Origin: Acidobacterium sp. S8
Lineage (GTDB): Bacteria > Acidobacteriota > Terriglobia > Terriglobales > Acidobacteriaceae
Direction of reading: 5' to 3'
Assembly: GCF_009765985.1 (NCBI RefSeq)
Contig: NZ_LMUM01000021.1
Span: 62,001 to 126,000, forward strand
DNA: 64,000 bases
Both the position numbers and the translations under genes were made by a program. Positions 39,938 through 49,294 of this stretch are shown here, piece after piece (the first letter of the stretch is position 1; each line of letters starts with the position of its first letter). Below the pieces are notes generated by a model. It was not told the origin of the DNA. It searched no databases and saw only the letters and a program-made list of their open reading frames with translations.

Positions 39938-40180
39938 CAACCAAAGTCTGTCAAGCCCCCATCACCGAAAAAATCTTCTAAGTCACTCAAATATAAGGAA
40001 AAATTCCCCCCAACAATTGGCAGGGAATTATGCCCTGTTTCTATAAAATAGAAATAGGGCTGATTTCAGCGGGACGGGAATCACTTCGCCAAAACCTTCT
40101 TCCTGCATGTCGCTGATTCCAGGTAATTTAACGGTAAATCCCCTGGGATCAACAATCTACGACTCGGCTGTTTGGCTATC

Positions 40181-41440
40181 ATGAATGTTTTCAGGAATTT
40201 AGCAATTCGAGAGGGGGCCGCCGCATGCCTCCTGATCTTCTCTCTTATACTCTCGGCGCAATCGGTATCCGACACTTCAACCCACCAGCTCCAGCAGCTC
40301 CTCGACGCCCAGCAGGCAGCCAAAGCCTCCGGCGATCCCGCCCAGGTCGCCACTACCTCAGAACAGCTCACCGCCCTCGCCGCCAAGCAAATGACGGCTA
40401 CCGAAACAGCCTTGCAGCAACTCAGCCTACCACCCGCCAAAGCCCGCCAGCTCAAAACGCGCGAACAGCAGCTTCATCAGATTCTTGCCAACGGATTCAA
40501 CGACTGGGGCACAGCCGAGGCGCGGCAGAGGCAATTTCAACCAGCACTCGCCCACTTCCAGCAGGCGGAAAAATGGGACGTAAGCACACCCGGCGTGATG
40601 CGCAATCTCGGCACCGCTGCCTTTATGCTCGAAGATTATCCTGAGAGCGCCCGCGCCCTTGCCACCGCAGTCGCGCAAACTCCTGATGACCAGCGTTTGC
40701 GCCTGATGCTGGCCATGTCCCTCTTCACTATCGAAAAATTCGCTGATGCCGCCGGCAACTTCGCTCAGATCAGCGATCTCGTCATGCAGGACCCGCGCTC
40801 CGCCTACGCCTGGGCCTTCTCGCTCGCTCGCACGAGTCAGGAGCAGAAAGCCAACACCATCGCCAACGATCTCGCCGCCCGCAACCTCGCGCCCGACGTG
40901 CACCTGCTGGTCTGCCAACTCTACACCACCATGGAAAACTACGAGCACGCCGTCCCGTGCTTCCGCAAGCTCGAGACCGAAGACCCAACCATGCTCCACG
41001 TTCACTATGAGACCGGAGCGACCCTCGTGCACCTCGACCGCCCCGCCGATGCCATCCCCGAGCTGCGAGCCGAACTCAAGCTCGACCCCTCAGACATCGA
41101 CGCGCAGTATTACCTCGCCTTCGCCCTGCTCGAAACCTCGCAGAAGGAAGAAGCCCTCGGCCTGCTGCGAGACGTCATCGCAGAAAAACCAGACCACGCG
41201 CAGGCCCAATATCAGTTAGGCAAAGTCATGCTCGAAGACGGCAAGACCGACGAAGCCATCCAGCATTTGGAAATTGCCGCGAAACTCGAACCGTCACTCG
41301 ACTACGTTCACTACCAGCTGCAGGCCGCCTACCGACGCGCCGGGCGCAACGACGACGCCAACCGCGAGCTGGCAATCTACAAACAGATCAAGACAGAACA
41401 CCGCAACGCCAGCCCCGCCCACGACAACAGCGCGCCATAA
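40181..41440 (+). CDS. Exported tetratricopeptide repeat protein
   Basis: 419 residues from the ATG at 40181 (a TTG at 40172 is also possible; neither has a clear binding site). Signal peptide: AACLLIFSLILSAQS. The rest is helical with several TPR units, clearest at AYAWAFSLARTSQEQKANTI, AGATL-like HYETGATLVHLDRPADAIPE, AQYYLAFALLETSQKEEALG, AQYQLGKVMLEDGKTDEAIQ and VHYQLQAAYRRAGRNDDANR. It is probably a periplasmic scaffold. TPR proteins of this type commonly accompany CRTAC1 genes in Acidobacteriota; the partnership is inferred. Confidence 0.85.
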   Translation: MNVFRNLAIREGAAACLLIFSLILSAQSVSDTSTHQLQQLLDAQQAAKASGDPAQVATTSEQLTALAAKQMTATETALQQLSLPPAKARQLKTREQQLHQILANGFNDWGTAEARQRQFQPALAHFQQAEKWDVSTPGVMRNLGTAAFMLEDYPESARALATAVAQTPDDQRLRLMLAMSLFTIEKFADAAGNFAQISDLVMQDPRSAYAWAFSLARTSQEQKANTIANDLAARNLAPDVHLLVCQLYTTMENYEHAVPCFRKLETEDPTMLHVHYETGATLVHLDRPADAIPELRAELKLDPSDIDAQYYLAFALLETSQKEEALGLLRDVIAEKPDHAQAQYQLGKVMLEDGKTDEAIQHLEIAAKLEPSLDYVHYQLQAAYRRAGRNDDANRELAIYKQIKTEHRNASPAHDNSAP

Positions 41441-41467
41441 GCCGGCATACCAGACAACGTAAATTGC

Positions 41468-41538
41468 GCCGTCATCATGAACGGAGCGCAATAAAGCCGG
41501 GTGCCCCATCCTTTCGCGCACTTTGCGAAAGGGTGGGA
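41468..41538. repeat. Dispersed repeat plus inverted-repeat element, second location
   Basis: GCCGTCATCATGAACGGAGC (41468 on) is a worn copy of the 39.75-kb repeat. GGGTGCCCCATCCTTTC to GCGAAAGGGTGGGAAA (41499-41538) is the second copy of the inverted-repeat element. The two elements have the same order and orientation as at 39.75-39.87 kb. Confidence 0.6.
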
Positions 41539-41548
41539 AACGAACAAC

Positions 41549-43954
41549 TTATTCCGCCCGAAGCGCCACCATGGGATCCACCCGCGCCGCCCGCCACGCC
41601 GGAGCCAGCGCCGCCACCGCCGCCGTCACCATCAACAATGCAACAGCAATCGACAAACTCACCGGATCGAAAGCACTCACTCCAACCAGCATGCTCGAAA
41701 TCAGCCGCGTCAACGCAAGACTCAGCGCCAGTCCCAGCGCAATCCCGTAACAGGCGAGCTTCGCCGCATGCCACAGAATCATCCGCACAATCGCCTGCCG
41801 CTCCGCGCCAAAAGCCATGCGAACGCCAATCTCAAAGGTCCGCTGCGCCACTGAATACGCCATCGTCCCGTACACGCCCAGCATCGCCAGCAGCAGCGCC
41901 ACGCCCGCGAATGAAGAGATCAGCGCCGAGCGGAAGCGTTCCGTCGCAATTGACGCGCCCACCATCGTATCCATGGTGGTGAACTTCGTCGCAATCTGCG
42001 AATTCGTTTGTTTGATCTGCGCCTGCACCGCGTTCATCAGCGTCAGCGGAGCTACCTTCGTCCTCAGAACTATGTGTATCTCGGTCGCGAAGAATGGATG
42101 CTGTGCCATCGGCATGTAAAGCGTCGCGCCCGGCTTGGCTGCGGGTGAATCCTGGCGTACATCGCCCACCACGCCCACAACCGTCATCCACTTATCGGAA
42201 TCGAGCCCACACTGAATCGTCTTTCCAATCGGGTTCGCATCGCCAAAACTCTGCTTCGCCAGCGATTCGCTAATGATCGCAACAAACTGGCCATCGTATT
42301 TGTCCTGCGTATTGAAGTCGCGACCCTCCTTCATCGGAATCCCCATCGTCTGAAAATATCCCGCGCTCGCCACGCTGAAATCCGCATAAGGCATATGTTG
42401 AGGATCGACCGGCAGCCCACCCCTTACGTTGTAATACCCATTCGAGCCGTGTGCGCCCGTGGGCAATCCCATTACGCCGCCCACATGCTCCACACCCGGC
42501 AGCGCCGCCAGCCTCGTAAACAGCCCGTCATATTGTTGAATCGCCTTCAGAGCCTCATCCGTCGTGTGTGCCGGAGCATCCGCATCCACCACCAGCATCC
42601 GCACAGTCTGGAACCCCAGATCGCGTGCACTCAGCGTCACCAGCGTCCGCAGCAACAGTCCCGCTCCCACAGCCAGCACAAAGGTAGCCGCAACCTCCGC
42701 CACTACCAGGCCATTCCGCAAAGTGGAAGCGCTCTGCCCCGCCATGCCGCGCGAGCTGTCCTGCTTCAGCGCCTCAGCCGGATCGACCCTCGACGCTCGC
42801 CGCGCAGGAACTAGCGACGATGCAATCGTAGTCAGCAGCGAAAGTCCCAGCGTAAACGCCAGCACCCAGCCATTCAGATGAATCTCCGCGGCGCGCGGCA
42901 ATCCCTCCGGAGCCATCGCCACCAGCACATGCACCACCGGTCCAGCCAGCAATACGCCCAGTACACCGCCGATCACCGAAATCAGCAGGCTCTCCGAAAT
43001 CACCACCCGTCCCAGCTGCCAGCGCGACGAGCCAAGCGCCGTCCGCACAGCAAGCTCCCTCTGGCGTTCAATCGAGCGCGCCATCTCCAGGTGAGTTACA
43101 TTTACGCAGGCAATCAGCAGAATAATGGCCACCGCAGCCAGCAACAGCAGCAACAGCGGACGCGTTTTGCCTGTCATCTCTTCCTGCAGCGGCACGACCG
43201 TCATCTGCTTATCCTTGTTCTCACTCGGATACGCGCTTTTCAACCGCGTCGAAACCGCTCCCAGCTCAGCGCGCGCAGCCTCCAGCGTTACTCCGGAGCG
43301 CAACTTTGCCACAGCCCTGTAGTTGAATGCTGTGCGATTCCCCAGCGCCGCGCCCTGCAGCATCGGATACGCGAGCCACACCTGCGTCTTCTCCGGAAAA
43401 TCAAAGGACGAAGGCAATACGCCGACAATCTGCGAAGGCTGGGCCTCGACCGTCATCGTCTGTCCAAGTGCCGCTTGCGCGCTTCCAAAATTGTCCCGCG
43501 CGAACTGCTCGCTCACCATCGTTTCACGGTGCGTATCTCCATCCGTGAGCGCACGCCCGGCAATCGGAGTGATCCCAAAAACACGGGGAAAATTCAATTC
43601 CACCCCGGTCACCACGGTAAAGACGGCGTGATCGCGCAGCTGCACGCCTTCCTCTCCGCCGTCATACATGCTGACCATCTCTAAGCTGCGTGTCTGCGTG
43701 CGCACATCCGCCGCATCCGGCCCCGTCACCCGCGGACGGGTACGCCCGCTATCTGTCCAATGCGTCTCGAGGGCCATGATCCGGCTGGCATCGGCATACG
43801 GTAGCGGAGCCAGCAGAATCGACTGCACCACGGTAAAAATCGCTGTGTTCGCACCAATGCCCAGCGCCAGCGTCAAAATCGCCGTCACCGCAAATGCCGG
43901 ATGCTTCCACAGCTGTCGCGCCGCGTAGCGCAAATCCTGAAAAAAGGTCTCCAT
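41549..43954 (-). CDS. ADOP/MacB-type ABC transporter permease
   Basis: 801 residues from the ATG at 43954, six bases after GAGG; an ATG six bases earlier would abut it. N-terminus METFFQDLRYAARQLWKHPA is the hallmark of the ADOP permeases abundant in Acidobacteriota. Two MacB_PCD periplasmic domains alternate with two FtsX blocks (ERQRELAVRTALGSSRWQLG and QRTFEIGVRMAFGAERQAIV), giving about eight helices, and the end is DPMVALRAE. Family members are thought to act in efflux or envelope transport with a separate ATPase; none is nearby. Substrate unknown. Confidence 0.9.
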   Translation of the reverse strand: METFFQDLRYAARQLWKHPAFAVTAILTLALGIGANTAIFTVVQSILLAPLPYADASRIMALETHWTDSGRTRPRVTGPDAADVRTQTRSLEMVSMYDGGEEGVQLRDHAVFTVVTGVELNFPRVFGITPIAGRALTDGDTHRETMVSEQFARDNFGSAQAALGQTMTVEAQPSQIVGVLPSSFDFPEKTQVWLAYPMLQGAALGNRTAFNYRAVAKLRSGVTLEAARAELGAVSTRLKSAYPSENKDKQMTVVPLQEEMTGKTRPLLLLLLAAVAIILLIACVNVTHLEMARSIERQRELAVRTALGSSRWQLGRVVISESLLISVIGGVLGVLLAGPVVHVLVAMAPEGLPRAAEIHLNGWVLAFTLGLSLLTTIASSLVPARRASRVDPAEALKQDSSRGMAGQSASTLRNGLVVAEVAATFVLAVGAGLLLRTLVTLSARDLGFQTVRMLVVDADAPAHTTDEALKAIQQYDGLFTRLAALPGVEHVGGVMGLPTGAHGSNGYYNVRGGLPVDPQHMPYADFSVASAGYFQTMGIPMKEGRDFNTQDKYDGQFVAIISESLAKQSFGDANPIGKTIQCGLDSDKWMTVVGVVGDVRQDSPAAKPGATLYMPMAQHPFFATEIHIVLRTKVAPLTLMNAVQAQIKQTNSQIATKFTTMDTMVGASIATERFRSALISSFAGVALLLAMLGVYGTMAYSVAQRTFEIGVRMAFGAERQAIVRMILWHAAKLACYGIALGLALSLALTRLISSMLVGVSAFDPVSLSIAVALLMVTAAVAALAPAWRAARVDPMVALRAE

Positions 43955-44111
43955 CGTCATCCTCGAAACTACGCACCTGGACTGCGTAACCGTCGTTACG
44001 CATTTGTACCGCGATCACGTTCCCTTCGCCACCGGAATTCCCGGGTGCGCGGCCCCTGAGCTAGCTTCCGAGTTGCTGGATGATTTATCTGAACTGAAGA
44101 GGCACAGGCCC

Positions 44112-45362
44112 TCACTGCGCAAACAGGCTGAGCGGAATAGCTTCGCCCATCGCTCGATATCCGGCAGGAGACGGATGCAGATGGTCGCCGCAGTCGAACG
44201 CAGGAAGCAGGTGATCGGGATGCTGCGGATCGCGGACAACATTGTCGAAATCGATCACCGCATCGAAATGCCCGGCCGCACGAATCCAGGCGTTCACCGC
44301 CTGTCGATCCGCCTCACTCAGCGCACCCGGATGATAGTAATCCGATCCCGTATACGGCGTAATGGTCGTTCCAAACACGCGCAGCCCATGCGCATGCGCA
44401 CGCAGAACAATCTGCTCATAGGCCGAAAGCACCCGCTTCACCATCGCCTGATGCTCTTGCGGCGATACCTCTCCATTGCGCGCCAGGCCACCCAGATCGT
44501 TCACGCCTTCGAACACAATCACCCATCGAACGCCCGCAGGCGCAAGCACGTCGCGATCGAAACGCGCCAATGCATTTGGCCCCAGTCCATCGGTCAGCAG
44601 ATGGTTCCCGCCAATGCCCTGATTTGAAACACCAATGCTTCGCGTGTTCGGCGATGCCTGCAGCCGTTGCGCCAGCACATCGGTCCAGCGATCGTTTCCA
44701 TTGGTCGTCGCCCCATGCCCATCCGTGATCGAGTCGCCCAGCGCCACAATCGTCGCCGCGCCAACCGATGCCAGCACATCGATCTCCGCTACCTGGTACC
44801 AGTGATCCACATGCTTCGCCTCCAGCAGATTTGGCGCGGACACAAAATCGCCGTGAACAAAATAAGAAGTAGCGCGCGAGCCCGGATGTCCTGTCTGCGT
44901 AGCCGGTGGCGCATCGAGATGGAAGGTCACCGAAAGATCGGAGAGTGCGGCTACGGGACAATCCAGCGCATCCGATACAAACTCCGCTCCCGGCGGCACC
45001 ATCACATCGCCGCTTCCCGCAAATGCCAAGGCTTTGTCCGTTGCCGGATCAATCGCCGACGAGGAAGCCGCAACCGGTCGCGCAACATGTACGGAAGTAA
45101 AATGCAGCGCCTCCGTTCCAAATGCGTTCGATACGTGAACGCGCAGCGCCGGACCACCCACCGAAAGATGAAAAATCTGCCGTACCGTCGCGTCGTGCAA
45201 TTCGTCTGCCGACATCGCATTCTGCGGTTCAGGAATCTGCTGCGATGCGCCCCAGCTTGCAACCCATACCTGCGGACTGGTCTGGGCGCCGGTGTGCGCT
45301 CCCACAGAAACCAGCATCGCCAGTGTTGCAAAAATTATGCGGATTTTCAGTGCGCGTACCAT
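44112..45362 (-). CDS. SGNH/GDSL hydrolase, secreted
   Basis: 416 residues from the ATG at 45362; the longer frame to 45539 would overlap the divergent CE15 gene. Signal peptide LKIRIIFATLAMLVSVGAHT. SGNH blocks: VALGDSITDG with Ser211, SNQGIGGNHLL with the conserved Gly, FEGVNDLGG with Asn288, and GDHLHPSPAGY with Asp393/His396. An N-terminal beta domain of about 150 residues precedes the catalytic part. Such enzymes deacetylate polysaccharides (rhamnogalacturonan or xylan acetylesterase types); the exact bond is unknown. Divergent from a CE15 esterase with 77 bp between starts. Confidence 0.9.
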   Translation of the reverse strand: MVRALKIRIIFATLAMLVSVGAHTGAQTSPQVWVASWGASQQIPEPQNAMSADELHDATVRQIFHLSVGGPALRVHVSNAFGTEALHFTSVHVARPVAASSSAIDPATDKALAFAGSGDVMVPPGAEFVSDALDCPVAALSDLSVTFHLDAPPATQTGHPGSRATSYFVHGDFVSAPNLLEAKHVDHWYQVAEIDVLASVGAATIVALGDSITDGHGATTNGNDRWTDVLAQRLQASPNTRSIGVSNQGIGGNHLLTDGLGPNALARFDRDVLAPAGVRWVIVFEGVNDLGGLARNGEVSPQEHQAMVKRVLSAYEQIVLRAHAHGLRVFGTTITPYTGSDYYHPGALSEADRQAVNAWIRAAGHFDAVIDFDNVVRDPQHPDHLLPAFDCGDHLHPSPAGYRAMGEAIPLSLFAQ

Positions 45363-45439
45363 CTGGCGGGAGTTACCATCATCACCGAAGTAAATCGATT
45401 TTATAAAGCGCAGTAAGAATACCATCCGTGGAGATTTGC

Positions 45440-46981
45440 GTGCGTCTGTTCCTGAAGTCTTTTGCTCTTTCACTCTCATGTCTTGGCGCGGCTGCCGCAA
45501 TCGGCCAAAGCTCAAATACCACTCCTTCTGCGCCGCCACCGGTCACCTTCACCGCTGACCAGGATCACCAGAACATGATGGACCAGCTCGGCATCAAGGC
45601 GTTGCGTCCGGGACCAAGCGGCAATGAAAAGGCTCCCAACCACGCAAACTACGACGAGTCGAAGGCCAGTCCCTATCCTGATCTTCCCGACCCGCTCATT
45701 TTGAACAACGGACAAAAGGTCACCACACCGCAGATGTGGCGGGATAAGCGCCGCCCTGAAATCGTCGAGATGTACGAGAAGTATGTCTATGGCCGCATTC
45801 CCAAAGATGTGCCGAGGGTGACCTGGAGCGTCGCCGCAGTCGACCACGAGATGATCGGATTCCATCGCGTCATCGCCAAGGATCTCATCGGGCAGGTCGA
45901 CAACTCTGCGTATCCCGCAATCAGCGTCAATATACACATGACCCTGGTGACGCCGGCGAATGCTACCGGCCCGGTTCCCATCCTCGTCATGTTTAGCCAT
46001 GCCGGTTTTCCCGCTCCCAATGAGCCTTCCGCTGAAGAGATGGATCGCGTAAACGCCGCTTGGAAGGCGCTCCTCATGCAACAGGACCCGTCCCTGAAAG
46101 ATGTCTTTGCCAATCATCCGGCATGGCAACTGGTCACGCCCACGCCCTTCCAGCCTCCGCAGTTGAACGCCGATGGCGATCTGCCCAACACATGGCAATT
46201 GATCGCGGCAGGTTGGGGCTTCGCCCTTCTTGATCCGGCCAGCGTGCAGGCTGACGACGGAGCCGGAATCACGCGCGGCATCATCGGCCTGGTCAACAAA
46301 GGCCAGCCGCGCAAGCCGGAAGACTGGGGTGCATTGCGGGCTTGGAGCTGGGGCGCAGGACGCGCTTTGGATTACCTCACGACCGATCCCGCCGTGGATG
46401 CAAAACATGTCGGTATCGAAGGCGTCTCGCGCTACGGCAAAGCCGCTTTGGTCACCATGGCTTTCGATCAGCGCTTCGCCATGGTTCTTGTCGGTTCCTC
46501 AGGCAAAGGCGGCGCCACGCTCTTACGCCGCAATTATGGAGAAGCAGTCGAAAGCCTCACCGGCGGCGAATATTACTGGATGGCCGGAAACTTCCTGAAA
46601 TACGGCGCCTCCGAAGCCACATTTGGCAGCAAGACGCCGGGGGATATCCCCGTCGATTCCAACGAGCTCATCGCGCTCTGCGCTCCCCGGCTGACCTTTA
46701 TCAGCTACGGAATTCCCGAAAAGGGAGATGCCCACTGGCTCGATCAGGAGGGAAGCTTTATGGCAACCATGGATGCGAGCCGGGTATTTACCCTGCTGGG
46801 GGCGAAGGGACTCAATGTCGAAAGCGACTACCGCACAGCGAAGATGCCTCCCGTCAATGAAGGCTTGCTGGCTGGCCAACTCGCCTGGCGTCAGCACGAC
46901 GGCGGGCATACTGACGCGCCGAATATGAAGTATTTCATCCAGTGGGCCGACAATTTCATCGGTCATACCCCGCCTCAATAG
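45440..46981 (+). CDS. CE15-like glucuronoyl esterase, secreted
   Basis: 513 residues from a GTG at 45440, six bases after GGAG; a GTG at 45428 would come before that site. Signal peptide RLFLKSFALSLSCLGAAAAI. The alpha/beta-hydrolase carries GVSRYGKAA, the CE15 nucleophile elbow (GCSRxGKG type) with Ser330, and QHDGGHTDAPN with His490. The WxWGAGRALDYL block before it is typical of the family. CE15 enzymes cut the ester between lignin alcohols and glucuronoyl-xylan. Paired with a divergent SGNH esterase, this suggests plant hemicellulose deacylation outside the cytoplasm. Confidence 0.85.
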   Translation: MRLFLKSFALSLSCLGAAAAIGQSSNTTPSAPPPVTFTADQDHQNMMDQLGIKALRPGPSGNEKAPNHANYDESKASPYPDLPDPLILNNGQKVTTPQMWRDKRRPEIVEMYEKYVYGRIPKDVPRVTWSVAAVDHEMIGFHRVIAKDLIGQVDNSAYPAISVNIHMTLVTPANATGPVPILVMFSHAGFPAPNEPSAEEMDRVNAAWKALLMQQDPSLKDVFANHPAWQLVTPTPFQPPQLNADGDLPNTWQLIAAGWGFALLDPASVQADDGAGITRGIIGLVNKGQPRKPEDWGALRAWSWGAGRALDYLTTDPAVDAKHVGIEGVSRYGKAALVTMAFDQRFAMVLVGSSGKGGATLLRRNYGEAVESLTGGEYYWMAGNFLKYGASEATFGSKTPGDIPVDSNELIALCAPRLTFISYGIPEKGDAHWLDQEGSFMATMDASRVFTLLGAKGLNVESDYRTAKMPPVNEGLLAGQLAWRQHDGGHTDAPNMKYFIQWADNFIGHTPPQ

Positions 46982-47025
46982 GAGTTGGGGTTCTCTGCCC
47001 TCCAGGGTTTGAGATACTGAAAAAC

Positions 47026-47502
47026 ATGGAACTACGTTTCGCTGAGGCAGCCGACCTGCCCACTATCAAGAATCTGATCAATCAGGCATTTACCGTCGAG
47101 CTTTTTTTCAAAGCCGGAGACCGCATCACTTCCGAGGAAGTGCAGGATCTCTTTGAAAAAGGCCACTTTATGGTCCTCGAACAGAATGGCGAAATTCAGG
47201 GCAGCGTCTATATCGAGCTGAAGGGAGAGCGCGCCTACCTCGGCCTGCTCTCAACCAATCCCAACCGCCAGCGCTCCGGCATTGGCACGCGTCTGACCGT
47301 AGCCGCCGAGGAATTCGCCCGCGAATCCGGCTGCCGATTCATGGACCTTCGCGTCGTGAACCTGCGCGAAGAACTCCCCGTCATTTACAAAAAATTTGGC
47401 TACGAAATCAGCGGCACAGAAGATCTGAGCGTAGCTATGAGCCAACACTTCACCCGGCCCGCCCACTTCATTACCATGTCCAAAGAACTTGGCCACCGCT
47501 AA
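47026..47502 (+). CDS. GNAT family N-acetyltransferase
   Basis: 158 residues from the ATG at 47026; the frame to 46942 overlaps the CE15 gene. Starts MELRFAEAADLPTIKNLINQ. Acetyl-CoA loop is RQRSGIGTRL after LGLLSTNPN. C-terminal VVNLREELPVIYKKFGYEIS is motif B. Substrate unknown. It ends at a hairpin shared with sodC. Confidence 0.85.
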   Translation: MELRFAEAADLPTIKNLINQAFTVELFFKAGDRITSEEVQDLFEKGHFMVLEQNGEIQGSVYIELKGERAYLGLLSTNPNRQRSGIGTRLTVAAEEFARESGCRFMDLRVVNLREELPVIYKKFGYEISGTEDLSVAMSQHFTRPAHFITMSKELGHR

Positions 47503-47522
47503 TTAGAAGAGCAACACAAAGC

Positions 47523-47544
47523 GCGTTTAAGTGCGCTTAAACGC
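47523..47544. terminator. Bidirectional hairpin between GNAT and sodC genes
   Basis: GCGTTTAAG-TGCG-CTTAAACGC, perfect nine-base arms, between two convergent stops (47502 and 47562). Followed on the plus strand by TGAAAAA; T-runs are weak. Confidence 0.5.
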
Positions 47545-47561
47545 TGAAAAATGCACGCAAA

Positions 47562-48104
47562 TTACATCGAAGGCGGCGTAATCACGCCGCAGGCAATACG
47601 TGCCCCGGCATTCCCGGCTGGATCGCTCATCATGTCATCCGCCTTTTCGTGCACCACAATCGAAGTACCGCCGTTGGCAAAAACCGAATTAGGCGCACTC
47701 GGATCGAGCGTGATATCCGGAGCAAAGAAGCTCTTCTTCACCATGCCATCCGCACCCGCCGTCAGGTTCAGGGGAAGATCGCCATTATGATGTCCATCCG
47801 GATTCTTGATGCCGTGCTTCTTCCCCGCAGGATTGAAATGCCCGCCCGCCGATTTAAAGTCTGGCGGATCGCACTTGGCATTCTGGTGAATATGGATAGC
47901 GTGTTCTCCGGCAGGCAGATTTACCAATGCCACCTTGATCTCGACACCCGACTTCTTCTGCGACAGCAAGGCCGTGCCCGCATCTTTTCCGTCAGCGGTC
48001 TTCAGTTCCACTTTTACTTGCTTCGCGGGTTTCTGCGCCATCACCGGCGTAATGCTCCATGCAGCAGCCGCCGTCAACAAAACCAAACTCGACAGATGTT
48101 TCAT
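47562..48104 (-). CDS. sodC: Cu/Zn superoxide dismutase, exported
   Basis: 180 residues from the ATG at 48104, with GAGCGAGG just upstream; the long open frame beyond it overlaps mutM. Signal peptide ends at VMA-QK. Copper ligands His71, His73 (HAIHIHQNAKC) and His152 (VVHEKADD), bridging His89 (GGHFNP), zinc ligands near His97/His106/Asp109 (GHHNGDLP), and the disulfide pair Cys78-Cys172 (ARIACGVI) are all present. It dismutates superoxide in the periplasm. Divergent from mutM, another oxidative-damage gene. Confidence 0.95.
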   Translation of the reverse strand: MKHLSSLVLLTAAAAWSITPVMAQKPAKQVKVELKTADGKDAGTALLSQKKSGVEIKVALVNLPAGEHAIHIHQNAKCDPPDFKSAGGHFNPAGKKHGIKNPDGHHNGDLPLNLTAGADGMVKKSFFAPDITLDPSAPNSVFANGGTSIVVHEKADDMMSDPAGNAGARIACGVITPPSM

Positions 48105-48224
48105 CCCTCGCTCCTCGTCAACGGGCAGTAAGTACCCGCACGCTTGCAAGAATACTCTATCCCTGCGAATGAGATGCAACAGTGAATCAGGATAGAACGC
48201 GCGGCGAGATATAGTGATACAGCG

Positions 48225-49124
48225 ATGCCCGAACTGCCCGACATTGCCGCCTACATCGGCGCACTTGAAACCCGCATCCAGGGCCGCCCCCTGCAACATG
48301 TGCGCATCGCAAGTCCTTTTCTGCTGCGCACCGCGAAGCCGCCGGTCAGTGCCGTAGAAGACCATGATGTTTCCGAGCTGCGGCGTATTGGCAAACGCAT
48401 CGCGATCGGATTCGACAACGGCCTCTGGCTCGTTCTTCATCTGATGATTGCCGGACGACTGCACTGGAAACCACCAGGAGCGAAGCTTGCAGGCCGCAGT
48501 CAACTCGCTGCATTCGATTTTTCCGATGGCTCCCTCGTACTCACAGAAGCCGGCACAAAACACCGTGCCTCGCTGCATGTCTTTGGCAGCGAACAAGACC
48601 TCAGTGCGATCGATCCCGGGGGCATCGATGTTTTTTCAGCCAGCCTTGATTCTTTCCGGGCAGCACTTACGGCTGAGAACCGTACGCTCAAACGAGCCCT
48701 TACCGATCCACGTATTGTGAGCGGCATCGGCAATGCTTACTCGGATGAGATCCTGCACGCGGCGCAATTATCACCCATCGCGCTTACGCATAAGCTGCAG
48801 CCACAGGAATGGAAAAGACTCTTCACCGCCACGCGCGAGACCCTTCAACTCTGGATCGATCGGCTGCAATCGGAAGCGAAGAACGGTTTCCTGGAAAAAG
48901 TTACGGCATTCCGCAAGGATATGGCCGTACATGGGCGATATGAGCAGCCCTGCCCACGCTGCCGCGAGAAAATACAGCGCATCCGCTACGCCGACAATGA
49001 AACGAACTACTGCCCTCATTGTCAGACCGGCGGAAAGGTACTCGCCGATCGCAGCCTATCCCGGCTTCTAGGCTCGGATTGGCCGCGCACCCTGGATGAA
49101 CTCGAGGCTTTGAAAAAACGCTGA
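48225..49124 (+). CDS. mutM: Formamidopyrimidine-DNA glycosylase (Fpg/MutM family)
   Basis: 299 residues. N-terminal MPELPDIAAYIGALETR has the catalytic Pro2 and Glu3 left after Met removal. RIVSGIGNAYSDEILHAAQLSP is split here as RIVSGIGNAY and SDEILHAAQLSP, the H2TH region. The C-terminal zinc finger is CPRC...CPHC (about 252-276), with GGKVLADRSLSRLL after it. It removes oxidised purines; Nei-type relatives act on pyrimidines and cannot be excluded. Divergent from sodC with 120 bp between starts. Confidence 0.9.
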   Translation: MPELPDIAAYIGALETRIQGRPLQHVRIASPFLLRTAKPPVSAVEDHDVSELRRIGKRIAIGFDNGLWLVLHLMIAGRLHWKPPGAKLAGRSQLAAFDFSDGSLVLTEAGTKHRASLHVFGSEQDLSAIDPGGIDVFSASLDSFRAALTAENRTLKRALTDPRIVSGIGNAYSDEILHAAQLSPIALTHKLQPQEWKRLFTATRETLQLWIDRLQSEAKNGFLEKVTAFRKDMAVHGRYEQPCPRCREKIQRIRYADNETNYCPHCQTGGKVLADRSLSRLLGSDWPRTLDELEALKKR

Positions 49125-49164
49125 CGAGCAAAAAATACTAGGAGTTTACTTTCAATACGATCCC

Positions 49165-49194
49165 GGCTTCTGCACTTGGAAGAGTGCAGAAGCC
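49165..49194. other. Strong inverted repeat after mutM
   Basis: Perfect 12-base arms GGCTTCTGCACT / AGTGCAGAAGCC with a six-base loop, 40 bases after the mutM stop. No T-run on either side, so a canonical Rho-independent terminator is not supported; it may stabilise an mRNA end. Confidence 0.5.
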
Positions 49195-49294
49195 ATGTGA
49201 CAGCATCCCCGCCTGCGGGAATTGTCGAGCGCGGAAATAGATGTGCGCTCTCATGATTTCCATTGAGAGATACAAAAAAAGAAGATTGATTGTT

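Larger units (their letters stand above)
39674..40180. other. Intergenic region with terminator and dispersed repeats
   Basis: 507 bases between the receptor and the TPR gene. It contains the receptor terminator, two copies of a GCCGTCAT...GAGCGAAG element, and one copy of the CCCATCC...GGGTGGG inverted repeat shared with 41.5 kb, then an AT-rich stretch. I see no gene. Confidence 0.6.

Noticed and set aside
39674-40180. CRISPR array in the repeat-rich gap
   Set aside because: The repeats are two or three diverged, unevenly spaced copies, with no constant repeat-spacer period and no cas gene.
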